A stretch of DNA of 64,000 nt from Brevibacterium yomogidense (GCF_900163715.1 NZ_FWFF01000007.1:1-64000), one strand, 5' to 3'; positions 45,656 to 54,765 are shown, numbered from the stretch's first letter. Made by a program: numbers and translations. Notes: generated by a model not told the origin, from the sequence alone.

Positions 45656-46957
45656 CTAGCCTTGGGCTGCTACCAACGCTTGATATGCAGGGAATAGGAG
45701 TTCCAGTCGTTGCTTCTCGGTCTGGAGCCGGCGAGGTGCCCCGAAGGCCTTGTCGATCTCGGTGTCGAGCGCATTGTGAGCCTTCCGAAGACTGGCGTTA
45801 GCGCCCAGAAGGTAAGGCTCGTAGAGCTCTGACAACGACCGGTCAGGACGTTCAGCCCTGGCCTCGACGACCTTTCTCCCTGCTTTAATGATTCGACCAC
45901 GCGTTGCTTCATCCAGCTCCGGCGCGGGGAATGTATTCCAGACGAGTGTGTTGGCGAAGCGAAGGTCGGACTTGATCCGTCCTCCCACGGCCCGCAACCA
46001 GGTGATGAACATCGAGGATGAGATGAGCGCGAACAAGAGTCCGTCTTCATCTGGCGCGACGAAGTTGGCGTTTCCGCAAATGAACTCTGGCTCAAGGCGT
46101 GCTGCGGTCCAGTACTGGCGGTTAACCGTAACGTGTTGAGGGATGCATAGATAAGGCGCGCGAGGAACATGACGACTTGGCCTGAAAAGATGCGGAGTGT
46201 GCTGGTGCTTGTAGGCGTCGCCAGATTCGGGCTGATCAGACCGCCACAGTCGACATGCTTCAATCGTGTCGCGGAGCAACTTTGATGCCTTCAAGTCGGC
46301 CTGCGTGAGATCCTCAAGCCACAAACACCAACGCTCAGTTCCATGGAGCAGCTCGGACGCACCAACAAAACGTCGAAGGTATTTCGCTGCAACGGGATCG
46401 GAATCAAAACCTCGCTTGCCCTCTTTGGCCTTGAACACGAGGTGCCCGCCATCCGCCGGCATAGAGCCATAGTGAACGAGTGGGATCGTTGGCGACAGCG
46501 GTTTCGTAGTTGTCTTCACCAAGAGGTCAGGGCCATCAATGAGATATGGGTTGACGCCTGTCACGACGCGTTGCGGTACTGGGTCTCCGTGAATATTGGG
46601 GTAGTCCCAAAGCCGCTGCCTAGCCGCTTGGTCCTTAGTAAACCCAACGATCACACAGTGAACGGCCGCCTTGCCAGGCGCCTCTGAATCCCACGCGAAG
46701 GTGCGGTGCGCAAACTTGATCTTCCAGCCTTCACGGTAGAGCGGGCCGAAGAGCGCAGGCACTGGCAAGCCTTGCGTGATGCTGTTCGTGGTCACGTATG
46801 CGAACTCGCCAGATCGATTCGCCAATAGGTCCTTCGTCTTAGCGTGCCAGCCGGTCACATAATCCAGCCGGCCGTTGACGTCTTCACCCCATGCGCTCTT
46901 AAGATCGTCCGCTTGCTCCGAGTTGCGCGTGTAGTGGCCAAGGAACACCGTGTTCAT
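45656..46957 (-). pseudogene. 5'-truncated MmeI-type restriction-modification gene
   Basis: The 433 residues present correspond to the C-terminal part of MmeI-like type IIL enzymes (fused methyltransferase-nuclease): FLGHYTRNSEQADDLKSAWG stands just after where the NPPF catalytic motif should be. The target-recognition region follows (YGSMPADGGHLVF ... YLRRFVGASELLHGTERWCLWLEDLT), then the C-terminal FPAPELDEATRGRI block. The nuclease, helical and most methyltransferase parts are missing. The first residues at 46957 are not part of the family, and the break is 15-25 bases from the merR terminator. Arrival of the mercury module probably removed the 5' portion. The codon use is less GC-rich than neighbours. 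Confidence 0.8.
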
Positions 46958-46959
46958 CG

Positions 46960-46990
46960 ACCTCTGAGTCGCAGCGGCGGCCTCAGAGGT
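46960..46990 (-). terminator. Hairpin at the merR 3' end
   Basis: acctctgag/ctcagaggt (46960-46968, 46982-46990), 9 bp. It overlaps the last codons of merR and marks the left border of the mercury module. Confidence 0.5.
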
Positions 46991-47372
46991 AACTGCAGAT
47001 CTGCTCGGCGTCGCACTGGGCGGGGTCCCCCTGGGCGGCGCTCTGGTAGCAGTCGGCCACGGAGGCCCGCAGAGCGGTAAGTTCAGCGATTTGCCGGTCG
47101 AGGCTGGCGAGTTGCTGGGCCAGCTGGGCGGCCACGTGGGCGCAGGGAGCGCGCCCGGCGTCGCGGACCTGCAGGATCTCGCGAATCTCGGCCAGACTGA
47201 GCCCGGCGACTTTGCTGCGGCGGATGAACTGCAGTCGGGCGACGGCTTCTGGTGAGTAGTCGCGGTATCCGTTGGGACAGCGGTGCACAGGGGGGAGCAG
47301 TCCTTGCTGCTCGTAGAACCGCAGGGTTTTGGTCGTCATGTCGGCGGCGGCGGCCGCTTCACCGATACGCAC
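46983..47372 (-). CDS. merR: MerR-family regulator of mercury resistance
   Basis: A 129-aa regulator. The winged helix-turn-helix begins MRIGEAAAAADMTTKTLRFYEQQGLLPP, followed by RDYSPEAVARLQFIRRSKVAGLSLAEIREIL and a dimerisation helix. C77 (APCAHVAAQL), C108, C120 and C126 lie near the positions of the three Hg-binding Cys of MerR (82, 117 and 126), so metal sensing is likely. The GTG at 47372 starts at the family's conserved N-terminus with GAGGTG upstream. It is the last gene of the leftward mer set, whereas the matching operator stands upstream of merA, about 3.2 kb away. A Zn- or Cu-sensing specificity cannot be excluded. Confidence 0.8.
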   Translation of the reverse strand: MRIGEAAAAADMTTKTLRFYEQQGLLPPVHRCPNGYRDYSPEAVARLQFIRRSKVAGLSLAEIREILQVRDAGRAPCAHVAAQLAQQLASLDRQIAELTALRASVADCYQSAAQGDPAQCDAEQICSYL

Positions 47373-47541
47373 GGTGCACCTCGATCCTGGACTGATCCTT
47401 GGCCTTACACAGTAGAGGAAGGTACTGGCGCAGTGCGCCGCCTGACTCGGTGCGACGGTGACCACCCCGTCCCCGGAGGGGCAAGTGTCCACCGGATCGC
47501 CTTCGGCGTCTCCGGGCGGGGTGTGGGTCGGCGTGTAGGTC

Positions 47542-48891
47542 CTAGGCCTGGAGCTTTTCCAGCGCTGCCTGGTAGGCCTCGTGGTAGGTGGGGAACTGGG
47601 CGACCTGGTCCAACAGGGTCTCCAGCGGCAGCTGGGTACGGATGGCCAGGGAGGCCTGGTGGATCCACTCCCCGGCCTGCGGGCCGATCGCCCATGCCCC
47701 GATCAGCACCTTCCGCTCGGTGTCGGCCAGCAGCCCCAGATGGCCGCGCGGGTCCTGCTCGTAGGTCCAGGGCCGGGCGATGGCGTTGGACAGGTCCAGT
47801 TCGGTGGCGGTGGTGCGGATCCCGCGCTGCTCGGCCTGCTGCTGCGTGAGCCCGGCGGCGGCGATCTCCGGGTCGGCGAACACCACCCGCGGGATCCCGT
47901 CGTAGGTCGCGGGGTGGGCGCGGCCGAGGACGGCGTCGGCGGCGATCCGCCCCTGGTACTTCGCCACGTGGGTGAAGGGCATGACACCGGTGACGTCACC
48001 GATCGCCCACAGGTTCTCCCCTGCCCGGCCGTGCTCGTCGATGAGGACCTCGCCGTGCTCGCCCAGGCGTGCCCCGGCGTCTTCGAAGCCCAGGCCTTGG
48101 GTGCGGGGATTGCGGCCGGTGCCGAAGATCACGACATCGGCGGCGACCTCGGTGCCGTCGTCGAGTTCGATGATGCTGTCCTCACCGTCCCGGCGGGCCT
48201 TGGCCGCCGAGGCGTTCAATCGAATGTCGACCCCGGTCTCAGCCAGGTAGTCGTGGACGAGCTCTCCCACCCGGGGGTCCTCACGACCCAGCAGACGGTC
48301 CCCGCGGTGGGCCAGGGTGACCTGCACCCCGAAGCGGGCCAGGAACGTGGCCGTCTCCACGCCGACGGCGCTGCCGCCGACGATGACCGCGCGCTGGGGC
48401 AGGTCGTGGGTGGTGTAGGTCTCCCGGTTGGTCCAGGCGGTGATGTCCTCGATCCTCTCGATCGGGGGGACCACCGCCTCGGAACCGGTGGCGATGATGA
48501 TGTGCTCGGCGGTGACCTCCCACTCCCCGGCCTGGATCCGTCCGGGTCCGGTGAGGCGGGCCTCGTCCTTGATGACGGTGGCGCCCTGCTTCTCGAGGCC
48601 CTCGACCTGGGCAGAGTCGTCGAGGTGGCGGATCATGTAGTCGCGGTACTCGCGGGTGGTGTCCCAGTCCACCTCGGCACCGGAGACCCCGGCGGCCTTG
48701 TGGACCTCGGTGCGGGCCTCGGGTGGTCGCAGCACGGTCTTGGAGGGGATGCACGCCCAGTAGGCGCACTCCCCGCCGATCAGCTCCCGCTCGAAGACGG
48801 CGACGTTCTTCCCAGCCTTGAGTAGGCGGCCGGCCGCGACCTCACCACCGGGGCCCATGCCCAGCACGGCCACGTCGAAATGTGCGCTCAT
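47542..48891 (-). CDS. MerA-like FAD/NAD(P)-dependent disulfide oxidoreductase
   Basis: A 449-aa flavoprotein of the dihydrolipoamide dehydrogenase/mercuric reductase superfamily. FAD site: VLGMGPGGEVAAGRL at the N-terminus. Redox pair: C42 and C47 in IGGECAYWACIPSKT, with AYWA rather than the VNTG of MerA. NAD(P) site: VIVGGSAVGVETATFLARFG. Dimer interface: FPTYHEAYQAALEKL. It lacks the C-terminal CC pair, so it is not itself a mercuric reductase. It lies 175 bases after merA on the same strand and may recycle a thiol carrier. The natural substrate is unknown. Confidence 0.8.
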   Translation of the reverse strand: MSAHFDVAVLGMGPGGEVAAGRLLKAGKNVAVFERELIGGECAYWACIPSKTVLRPPEARTEVHKAAGVSGAEVDWDTTREYRDYMIRHLDDSAQVEGLEKQGATVIKDEARLTGPGRIQAGEWEVTAEHIIIATGSEAVVPPIERIEDITAWTNRETYTTHDLPQRAVIVGGSAVGVETATFLARFGVQVTLAHRGDRLLGREDPRVGELVHDYLAETGVDIRLNASAAKARRDGEDSIIELDDGTEVAADVVIFGTGRNPRTQGLGFEDAGARLGEHGEVLIDEHGRAGENLWAIGDVTGVMPFTHVAKYQGRIAADAVLGRAHPATYDGIPRVVFADPEIAAAGLTQQQAEQRGIRTTATELDLSNAIARPWTYEQDPRGHLGLLADTERKVLIGAWAIGPQAGEWIHQASLAIRTQLPLETLLDQVAQFPTYHEAYQAALEKLQA

Positions 48892-49066
48892 GATGTTCCT
48901 CCTTCAGGTGCAGTGGATCTTTCGGTTCTACTCGTTGAACTCGTCGTGCCGTCCCAGCTCGTGTCGGGGCAGGACGTGAGGTGTAAGCAGCAGCCGCCCG
49001 GTCGCCGCACAGGCATCGTGGCCGGTCACGGGCGCTTCCCGTGGGCTGGGGCGCTGGGGGCGGCTC

Positions 49067-50512
49067 TCAGGCGGCGCAGCAGGACAGTTTGGAGACATCG
49101 GTGCGGAAGGACTGGGCCGCGATCTTTAGGCCCTCGGCCATCGTCAGATAGGGGCACCACAGGGTCGCCAGCTGATCCACGGTCATGCCCGCGGACAGGA
49201 CGTAGACCCCGGCCGCGGCCAGGTCCCCGGCGTCCTTGGCCACTGCGGTGATCCCGACGATCCGCCCGGTGTCGGCGTCGGCAACGATCTTGACTAACCC
49301 GCGGGTGTCACGGTTCACCAGCGCCCTCGGCACGTACTCCAGGGGGAGCACCCGGCACTCACACCGGATCCCGGCGGCTGTGGCCTGCTTGTCGGTCATC
49401 CCCACGGCGCCCACGGCCGGAGAGGTGAAGGTGACCCGGGGTAGGTGGGTGTAGTCGACCCGCTGCCCGGCGTCGTTGAAGGCGTTCTCCACCACGGTGA
49501 TTCCGTGGGCCGAGGCCACGTAGACGAACTCCGGGTGCCCGGTGACGTCCCCGGCCGCCCAGATCCGGGGGTGGGAGGTCGCGAGCGTGTCCTCCACGGT
49601 GATCTCCCCACGGTCCCCGGTTGCGACCCCGACCGTCTCCAGGCCCAGCCCTTCGGTGACCGCCCGGCGCCCGGTGGCCACCAGCAGCCGGTCCGCGGTG
49701 TACTCCTGGCGGCCGGCGCCCGTGGTGGCGGCCACCACGACGCCGCCGGTGGCCGGGTCGGTGGCCACGGACTCGACCGCGGCCCGGCGCACCACCTGGA
49801 TGCCCTCATCGGCGAAGACACCCATGAGCGTCTTCGAGACCTCGGGCTCCTCGCCGGACAGCAGCCGGGAGCGGACCAGCACCGTGACCTTCGAGCCCAG
49901 CCGGGCGAAGAGTTGGGCCTGTTCCAGGGCCACGTAGCCGCCGCCGAGCACGATCAACGACTCCGGGACCTCCTGCAGCTCCATCGCCGTCGTGGAGGTG
50001 AGGTAGTCGACCTCCTCCAGACCATCCACTGGCGGGGCCCACGGGGTCGAGCCCGTGGCCACCAGGTAGTGCCGGGCCCGCACGGTTTCCACGGCCCCGT
50101 CTGTGTTCGTGATCTCCAGCACCGGGTCCTGGGCGTCACCGGTGAAAGTGGCGTCACCTTGGCGCAGGTCCCACCCGTAGTCCTCGATCAGGTCGGCGTA
50201 CTTCTCCGAGCGCATCCCCTCCACAAGGGCGTCCTTGCCCGCGACCAGCCCGGGCATGTCCACCGGGCCGGGGATGGCGGCGATGCCGGGGAACCGGCCG
50301 GGAGCGTCCAGGGCCACATGGCGGGCGTCGGCGGCGGCCAGCAACGCCTTCGAGGGCACGCACCCGGTGTTCACGCAGGTGCCCCCGACGGTGCCCCGCT
50401 CGACCATGACCACCCGCTGGCCCAGGCTGATCGCCCGGATCGCGGCGGCGAACGCGCCGCCGCCGGAACCGATGATGGCCAGATCGAACTCGGACGTTGC
50501 AGTTTCAGGCAC
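49067..50512 (-). CDS. merA: Mercuric reductase
   Basis: The enzyme reduces Hg(II) to volatile Hg(0) with NADPH. The 481-aa protein has the FAD site IIGSGGGAFAAAIRA, the redox pair C46/C51 in GGTCVNTGCVPSK, and the vicinal C478-C479 in the tail KLSCCAA, the hallmark of MerA. The dimer-interface block LWCPYLTMAEGLKIAAQSF is present. No N-terminal heavy-metal (NmerA) domain exists, as in many actinobacterial forms. The GTG at 50512 is chosen because GGAGG lies 5 bases before it; a GTG four codons upstream lacks this. It is preceded by a MerR-type promoter. No merT, merP or merB gene is present. Confidence 0.93.
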   Translation of the reverse strand: MPETATSEFDLAIIGSGGGAFAAAIRAISLGQRVVMVERGTVGGTCVNTGCVPSKALLAAADARHVALDAPGRFPGIAAIPGPVDMPGLVAGKDALVEGMRSEKYADLIEDYGWDLRQGDATFTGDAQDPVLEITNTDGAVETVRARHYLVATGSTPWAPPVDGLEEVDYLTSTTAMELQEVPESLIVLGGGYVALEQAQLFARLGSKVTVLVRSRLLSGEEPEVSKTLMGVFADEGIQVVRRAAVESVATDPATGGVVVAATTGAGRQEYTADRLLVATGRRAVTEGLGLETVGVATGDRGEITVEDTLATSHPRIWAAGDVTGHPEFVYVASAHGITVVENAFNDAGQRVDYTHLPRVTFTSPAVGAVGMTDKQATAAGIRCECRVLPLEYVPRALVNRDTRGLVKIVADADTGRIVGITAVAKDAGDLAAAGVYVLSAGMTVDQLATLWCPYLTMAEGLKIAAQSFRTDVSKLSCCAA

Positions 50513-50580
50513 AGGGACCTCCACGAATCGTCGAGGAAGAACTTTCGACAGAAGTCTTCCTCATTGGTGCGTTGATCCCC

Positions 50581-50612
50581 ACTGTGCACCTTCCCCACGG
50601 GGGGAAGGTCAA
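50581..50612 (-). promoter_or_regulatory. MerR-type promoter and operator of merA
   Basis: On the minus strand, -35 TTGACC (50612-50607) and -10 CACAGT (50586-50581) are 20 bp apart, the long spacer that MerR-family activators untwist. The spacer region holds a perfect 9-bp dyad, accttcccc and ggggaaggt, separated by 4 bases (50588-50609). The dyad resembles CueR/MerR operators. Confidence 0.85.
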
Positions 50613-50778
50613 GGGGGTAACTGCGATAACAGCCCACAAATAATCGTTCTCGCTCCATCGGAGCGCACATCGCGTGTCTTATTAATGGACAGGTTGTTGA
50701 GACGGTCCGGTGCGCGTCGTCCGTTGGGCCAGTTCGAGCTGTGAGTCGCAGAGGTAAGTGGCGTGGTTCTCGCGTCGC

Positions 50779-51684
50779 TTAGTGGCCGATAAGGAGGGCC
50801 TGCCGCGCGGCTTCGACAACCTCGGGTGTCAGCGCGTCGAGATCGTTCACTGTTTGTACGCGTTCGATCTGGGTGAGTAGTCGGTCGACGAGACGGAAGT
50901 TGCCGGCAGTGATCCGAACGATGGTCGCGATGGCGGTCGCGTGAGCCACACCGCCGTCTGCTGTGTCGCCTGCCGCGGGGAGCCGTCTGGCCAGCACTGC
51001 GGTGAGCTCGTCCGGGGTCAGCTGGCGGTACTCGTGGGCGAAGCCGATGCGGCTGTAGAGCTGCGGGTAACGGGCGAGGCGTTTCTCGATCCCAGGCATG
51101 CCGATGAGGATGACGCCCATGTGGTGATGGTCGAAGTAGTCACGGACCTGCTCAAGGCCGGTGGTCTTGAGGCGGTCGGCTTCATCGATGATGAGCAGCT
51201 CGGTGCGCCCGCTGGAGCGGGACTGGGTGTGGACGTAGGGGTCGACGACGCCGTGTTCGGCGAAGTCCACGGCAAAGGAGATTCGTTGGCAAGCACGCGG
51301 TAGCCCTTGATCGATCTGGCGCGGGGTCGCGGCGACGGTGGGGGTGAAGAACGCGGTGCGAGCATCGAGCACCCGTTCCGGTACGGGGCCGAGGTCCTCG
51401 GTGAAGATGGAGTCCCATTGTTCCCAGTCATCGGCGCCGGCGTAGTGCCGGGCGGAGAGGGTCTTGCCGACCCCCGGTGGTCCCCAGCACAGGCCGATAT
51501 AGCGGTGGGTGCGCACCGCGTCGGCGAACTCGGCGAAGCGACGGTGCTCATGAGTGATCTGGAACGGCGGCAAGTCGGGTCGTGGCGGGGCGCTGGCGTT
51601 GACCTCCCCGAAATCGTCGAGAAGGAATCGGCGACCGTCGTCGCCTTCCTTGAGAAGGCTGTGTTTGGACTTATTCGGTGGCAT
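50779..51684 (-). CDS. TniB-type AAA ATPase of a transposition module
   Basis: A 301-aa ATP-binding protein that would help the transposase choose and capture targets. Walker A is GPPGVGKT (residues 68-75), Walker B LLIIDEAD (163-170), followed by sensor-like GVILIGMPGIEKRLARYPQLYSRIGFAHEY. Its start overlaps the 3' end of the transposase gene by 14 bases. A paralogue begins at 63449 and shares the HEHRRFAEFA and GMPGI blocks. No TniQ-like gene follows, unlike in Tn5053/Tn402. Confidence 0.85.
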   Translation of the reverse strand: MPPNKSKHSLLKEGDDGRRFLLDDFGEVNASAPPRPDLPPFQITHEHRRFAEFADAVRTHRYIGLCWGPPGVGKTLSARHYAGADDWEQWDSIFTEDLGPVPERVLDARTAFFTPTVAATPRQIDQGLPRACQRISFAVDFAEHGVVDPYVHTQSRSSGRTELLIIDEADRLKTTGLEQVRDYFDHHHMGVILIGMPGIEKRLARYPQLYSRIGFAHEYRQLTPDELTAVLARRLPAAGDTADGGVAHATAIATIVRITAGNFRLVDRLLTQIERVQTVNDLDALTPEVVEAARQALLIGH

Positions 51685-53116
51685 AGAGACGCAATCGGTG
51701 TCGTGGCGCGGCTTCCTCTTCGACGGTAACCGGCTCCGCCTCCGGAAGTTCAGGTGGGACGTACCGGGTGTCGGCCGGCAGCGCGTCGGCCAGGCTGCGG
51801 CGGTGTCGCAACTGTCGCTTGAGGTCACGGCGTCGCCTCGACCGGGCAGCCTGTAGCTCTCGTAGCGAGATGGAATCGGCGGCGAGTTCGGGAGCGATCG
51901 CTCGGCAAAGGTAATCGTCGTTGAAGTAGACGCGGATCTCGCCGACATCGCGCGGGTTGAACCGGACGGTGACATGTTCGCCGACGTAGGCGGCCAGGAC
52001 CGGGGAGACGTACCGGGTGGAGGCGAACTGGATTCCGTCGCGTTGGACCTTCCGCGTGGTCGCCGCAGTCAGCAGAAGCAAGTCCAGGTCCTCCGGTCGC
52101 GCCGGGGAGCGGGGAATGAAGCCGGAGGCTGCCCAGCGGTGGGCGGGCTCTTGGTGAGTTTCGGAGTGTGGACGCTGGTGATACTCGGTGACGATGAACC
52201 GTTCCAGGATCGCGTCGAGCTGCTCAAGACTCAGCGTCGGGGTCGTGAGGGGTTCTCCCTTCGTTCCATGCGGGATATGTCCGGGCAGGTGCGGTAGGAG
52301 CTCGGTGGTGATGGAGCCGTAGAACCGCTCGATCTTCCCGCGTCCCTGCGGAATACCGATCCGGGAGTGGACGAGCTGGATCTGCGTGTCCAGGCAGACC
52401 CGCTCGAGGCGGGCGGAAGTGAAATCCGAGCCGTGATCGGAGTAGAGCACATCGGGCAGGCCGCAGACGGGCCAGGCAGGATTCGTCTTGTGGTGGACCG
52501 CTTGGTGCAGGGCCAGCGCCGTCTGCTCGGACGACGGGGCGCCCAAAAAGAGGGTGTAGCCGGCGACGGCACGGGAGTGGTCATCCAGCAGCACCGTCAA
52601 CCACGGCCGCGCTGGGGTACCGGTCGTGTCGAGGATCGCGATGTCGAGGAGCGTGTGGTCGGCCTGCCATTGCTCGTTCGGGCGTGCTGCGGTACGGCGG
52701 AGAACGGCTTCGAACTGGTCCCGGTATGCGGCATCGCCGTGCTGAGCGAGCGTGCGCAGGCCCGGATCGATGGCACCGATGATCGCCCGGACGCTGGAGT
52801 AGCTCGGCGCGGTCAGTCCTTGATTCTCAGCGATGTCGCTGACGCGGCGATGAACGAATGCAGCCGTGGGCTCAGGACGGCGAAGCGCCAGAGCTTCGAT
52901 CATCTCCACCAGCTCTGGCGGTATCCGCCTCGTCCCGTGATCGGCGCGGCGGAGGCGTTGCAGGCCACGGGAGGCTGGGTCAGCACGGTACTGCGCGGCC
53001 CAGCGTGCCAGTGTTCGCACTGGCACGCCTGATTCCGCAGCGATCCGTGTCCAGGGGGCACCGTCCTGGTGCTGGCGCAGCAGAGTGAGTCTCTCCTGTG
53101 GGCTCATCTGCGCCAT
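51671..53116 (-). CDS. TniA-type DDE transposase
   Basis: A 481-aa Mu/TniA-class integrase-transposase. An N-terminal helix-turn-helix (about 10-60) and a second DNA-binding part precede the rve core. The catalytic triad is D153 (WQADHTLLD), D227 (YSDHGSDF) and E263 (GRGKIERFY), with 35 residues between the last two. A Mu-type C-terminal domain follows. Start: ATG at 53116 with AGGTG 8 bases before it; GTG 53125 is an alternative. It follows the resolvase gene after 19 bases, and the ATPase gene overlaps it. A second, broken copy lies at 62061-63449. Confidence 0.88.
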   Translation of the reverse strand: MAQMSPQERLTLLRQHQDGAPWTRIAAESGVPVRTLARWAAQYRADPASRGLQRLRRADHGTRRIPPELVEMIEALALRRPEPTAAFVHRRVSDIAENQGLTAPSYSSVRAIIGAIDPGLRTLAQHGDAAYRDQFEAVLRRTAARPNEQWQADHTLLDIAILDTTGTPARPWLTVLLDDHSRAVAGYTLFLGAPSSEQTALALHQAVHHKTNPAWPVCGLPDVLYSDHGSDFTSARLERVCLDTQIQLVHSRIGIPQGRGKIERFYGSITTELLPHLPGHIPHGTKGEPLTTPTLSLEQLDAILERFIVTEYHQRPHSETHQEPAHRWAASGFIPRSPARPEDLDLLLLTAATTRKVQRDGIQFASTRYVSPVLAAYVGEHVTVRFNPRDVGEIRVYFNDDYLCRAIAPELAADSISLRELQAARSRRRRDLKRQLRHRRSLADALPADTRYVPPELPEAEPVTVEEEAAPRHRLRLYATE

Positions 53117-53135
53117 GCCGATCACCTGCGTAGGT

Positions 53136-53762
53136 TCAGGTCTCGGGGCCTGGGTCGGCCGCAGGCTCCGGGCCGGCGGTCACCGATTCGGGAGGCCGCG
53201 GTGGCAGATGGCGGTACAAGCTGGTGCGGGTGATCCCGGTCTTGGCCACGATCTCGGCCATCGTGTGCCCGAGCGTCCGCAGGTGCTCCGCGTAGGCCAG
53301 CTTGTCCGGATCCACCACAGACGGCCGCCCGACGCGTCGGCCTTTCGCGGTCGCCACCGCTCGGGCATGGGCGGCGCGCTCCAGGGTGTAGGTGCGTTCC
53401 ATCTGTCCGAACAGCGCCAGCAGCACCACGGACAGCTGGGCCATCGGATCGTCCGGGTTGGAGGAGTCCACTTTGATCGGGTCGGCGAGGTTCCGCACCC
53501 CGATGTTGCGCTCAGAAAGATCATGGATCAGGTTCAGCGTGTCGCGCACCGTGCGCCCGAGCCGGTCGAGGGTGTGGACGACGATCACGTCACCATCGCG
53601 GGCATACTCCAGGACCGCGCGCAGGCCGGGGCGATCGACCGTGGACCCAGACTTCTTGTCCACATAGATCCGTTCGGCCGCGATGCCGGTCTGACCCAGA
53701 GCATCGATCTGCCGGTCCAGGTCTTGCTTGACCGTCGAAACCCGCGCGTACCCCAATTCCAT
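53136..53762 (-). CDS. Serine recombinase (resolvase)
   Basis: A 208-aa small serine recombinase that resolves transposition cointegrates. The N-terminal YARVS has the catalytic Ser9, HTLDRLGRTVRDTL has the conserved Arg residues, and a C-terminal helix-turn-helix follows (MAEIVAKTGITRTSLYRHLPP). TATGAT lies 6 bases before the ATG, so the mRNA is probably leaderless. The recombination site (res) is expected just upstream (53763-53884), where a foreign element has inserted 122 bp from the start codon. Confidence 0.87.
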   Translation of the reverse strand: MELGYARVSTVKQDLDRQIDALGQTGIAAERIYVDKKSGSTVDRPGLRAVLEYARDGDVIVVHTLDRLGRTVRDTLNLIHDLSERNIGVRNLADPIKVDSSNPDDPMAQLSVVLLALFGQMERTYTLERAAHARAVATAKGRRVGRPSVVDPDKLAYAEHLRTLGHTMAEIVAKTGITRTSLYRHLPPRPPESVTAGPEPAADPGPET

Positions 53763-53768
53763 ACGCCG

Positions 53769-53774
53769 ATCATA
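53769..53774 (-). promoter_or_regulatory. -10 element of the resolvase promoter
   Basis: TATGAT (53774-53769), 6 bases before the ATG at 53762, with no ribosome-binding site. Resolvase binding to the neighbouring res site would repress it. Confidence 0.55.
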
Positions 53775-53884
53775 CCAAAAGCTGATTCTGTACGGGATGG
53801 ATGGGATGCCAATCTGGGCCGTACTTGTGGGACGGAAATTCATGCCCGGGGTCGATCGGTGCGGATGTTCGTCTTCGGTGTCCC

Positions 53885-53934
53885 TGTCAGTTTCAGAAGT
53901 CGCCTGCACGAATGCCAGAAGTCGTATGCACAGC
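53885..53934 (+). repeat. Left terminal inverted repeat of the Tn402-like element
   Basis: Outer TGTCAG followed by two TniA-site-like 19-mers, TCAGAAGTCGCCTGCACGA (53893) and CCAGAAGTCGTATGCACAG (53915). tcagaagtcgcctgcacgaa (53893-53912) is repeated exactly, inverted, at 59428-59447. Confidence 0.8.
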
Positions 53935-54111
53935 ACGGCGTTCCAGTTGCCTCAGCAATCGTTCGTTACTCGAGAGGCAGGTCGGGGTCGCTATAAGGGC
54001 TGCTTTTCGAGACACCGCGGGGGGAACCTGGCTAGAAGAGCCGATAACGCCGTCGAGGAACCGAACCCACCGGACACTGGCGGCAGAACCACGAGTGGAG
54101 TGCACTCGTGA

Positions 54112-54759
54112 CTAGGCCGGCGGTGCGTCTGGAGTGTGCAGCGCGTCGACGAAGATCGACACAATCTGCTCCGCGACATCGTCGTGGTCGAGCGCTTCGC
54201 CTTTTGCCTGCGCGCTGAGCGTGATGAAGAATGCCGCACCGAAACCCATTCGTGAGGTCAATTGCGGATCGAACGGCTGATGAGACCACGACTGAAGGTT
54301 CGTTTCAACGACTTCGCTCATTGTCTCAAAGTACGGCTCGATGAGGTCCCTGTATGCCTCCAAGGGCGAGCGGTTCCCGCTGTGCAATGCGGCGATCAGC
54401 AGCGGGCCGATCTCGTCCATTGCCACGAGCAGATCGCGGACGAAGGTGATTGTCATCGCCCGCACCTGGTCACCGGTGCTGTCGAACGTCTCCGGTGGCT
54501 CCGAATTGCGCTCCACGAGCCCGGCAATCGCGCGGTCAAGAGGCTCAAGGATCGACAAGTCGAACAGTTCCTGCTTGGAGCCGAAATGCTTGTAGAGCAA
54601 CGCTTCATTCACACCAGTAGCAGCAGCGATGTCCTTGGTGCGCGCTGCACTGAAACCCCGCTGGATGAACTCCTCGCGGGCGTCGTCGAGCAGACGTCGC
54701 CGGCGTTCTGCCGCGGACAGGCGTGCTCGGGAGGACGCGGGGTACGGCGATGGTTGCAT
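54112..54759 (-). CDS. TetR-family repressor of the esterase/monooxygenase genes
   Basis: A 215-aa regulator. The helix-turn-helix is at about residues 20-65 (GFSAARTKDIAAATGVNEALLYKHFGSKQELF), and the C-terminal helical part would bind an inducer, perhaps a ketone or its product. It is divergent from the esterase gene; a 30-bp perfect palindrome lies between and is the likely operator. TACACT lies 6 bases before the ATG at 54759, so the mRNA is probably leaderless; an in-frame ATG at 54846 would read through the promoter region. Confidence 0.85.
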   Translation of the reverse strand: MQPSPYPASSRARLSAAERRRRLLDDAREEFIQRGFSAARTKDIAAATGVNEALLYKHFGSKQELFDLSILEPLDRAIAGLVERNSEPPETFDSTGDQVRAMTITFVRDLLVAMDEIGPLLIAALHSGNRSPLEAYRDLIEPYFETMSEVVETNLQSWSHQPFDPQLTSRMGFGAAFFITLSAQAKGEALDHDDVAEQIVSIFVDALHTPDAPPA

Positions 54760-54765
54760 GAGCCC

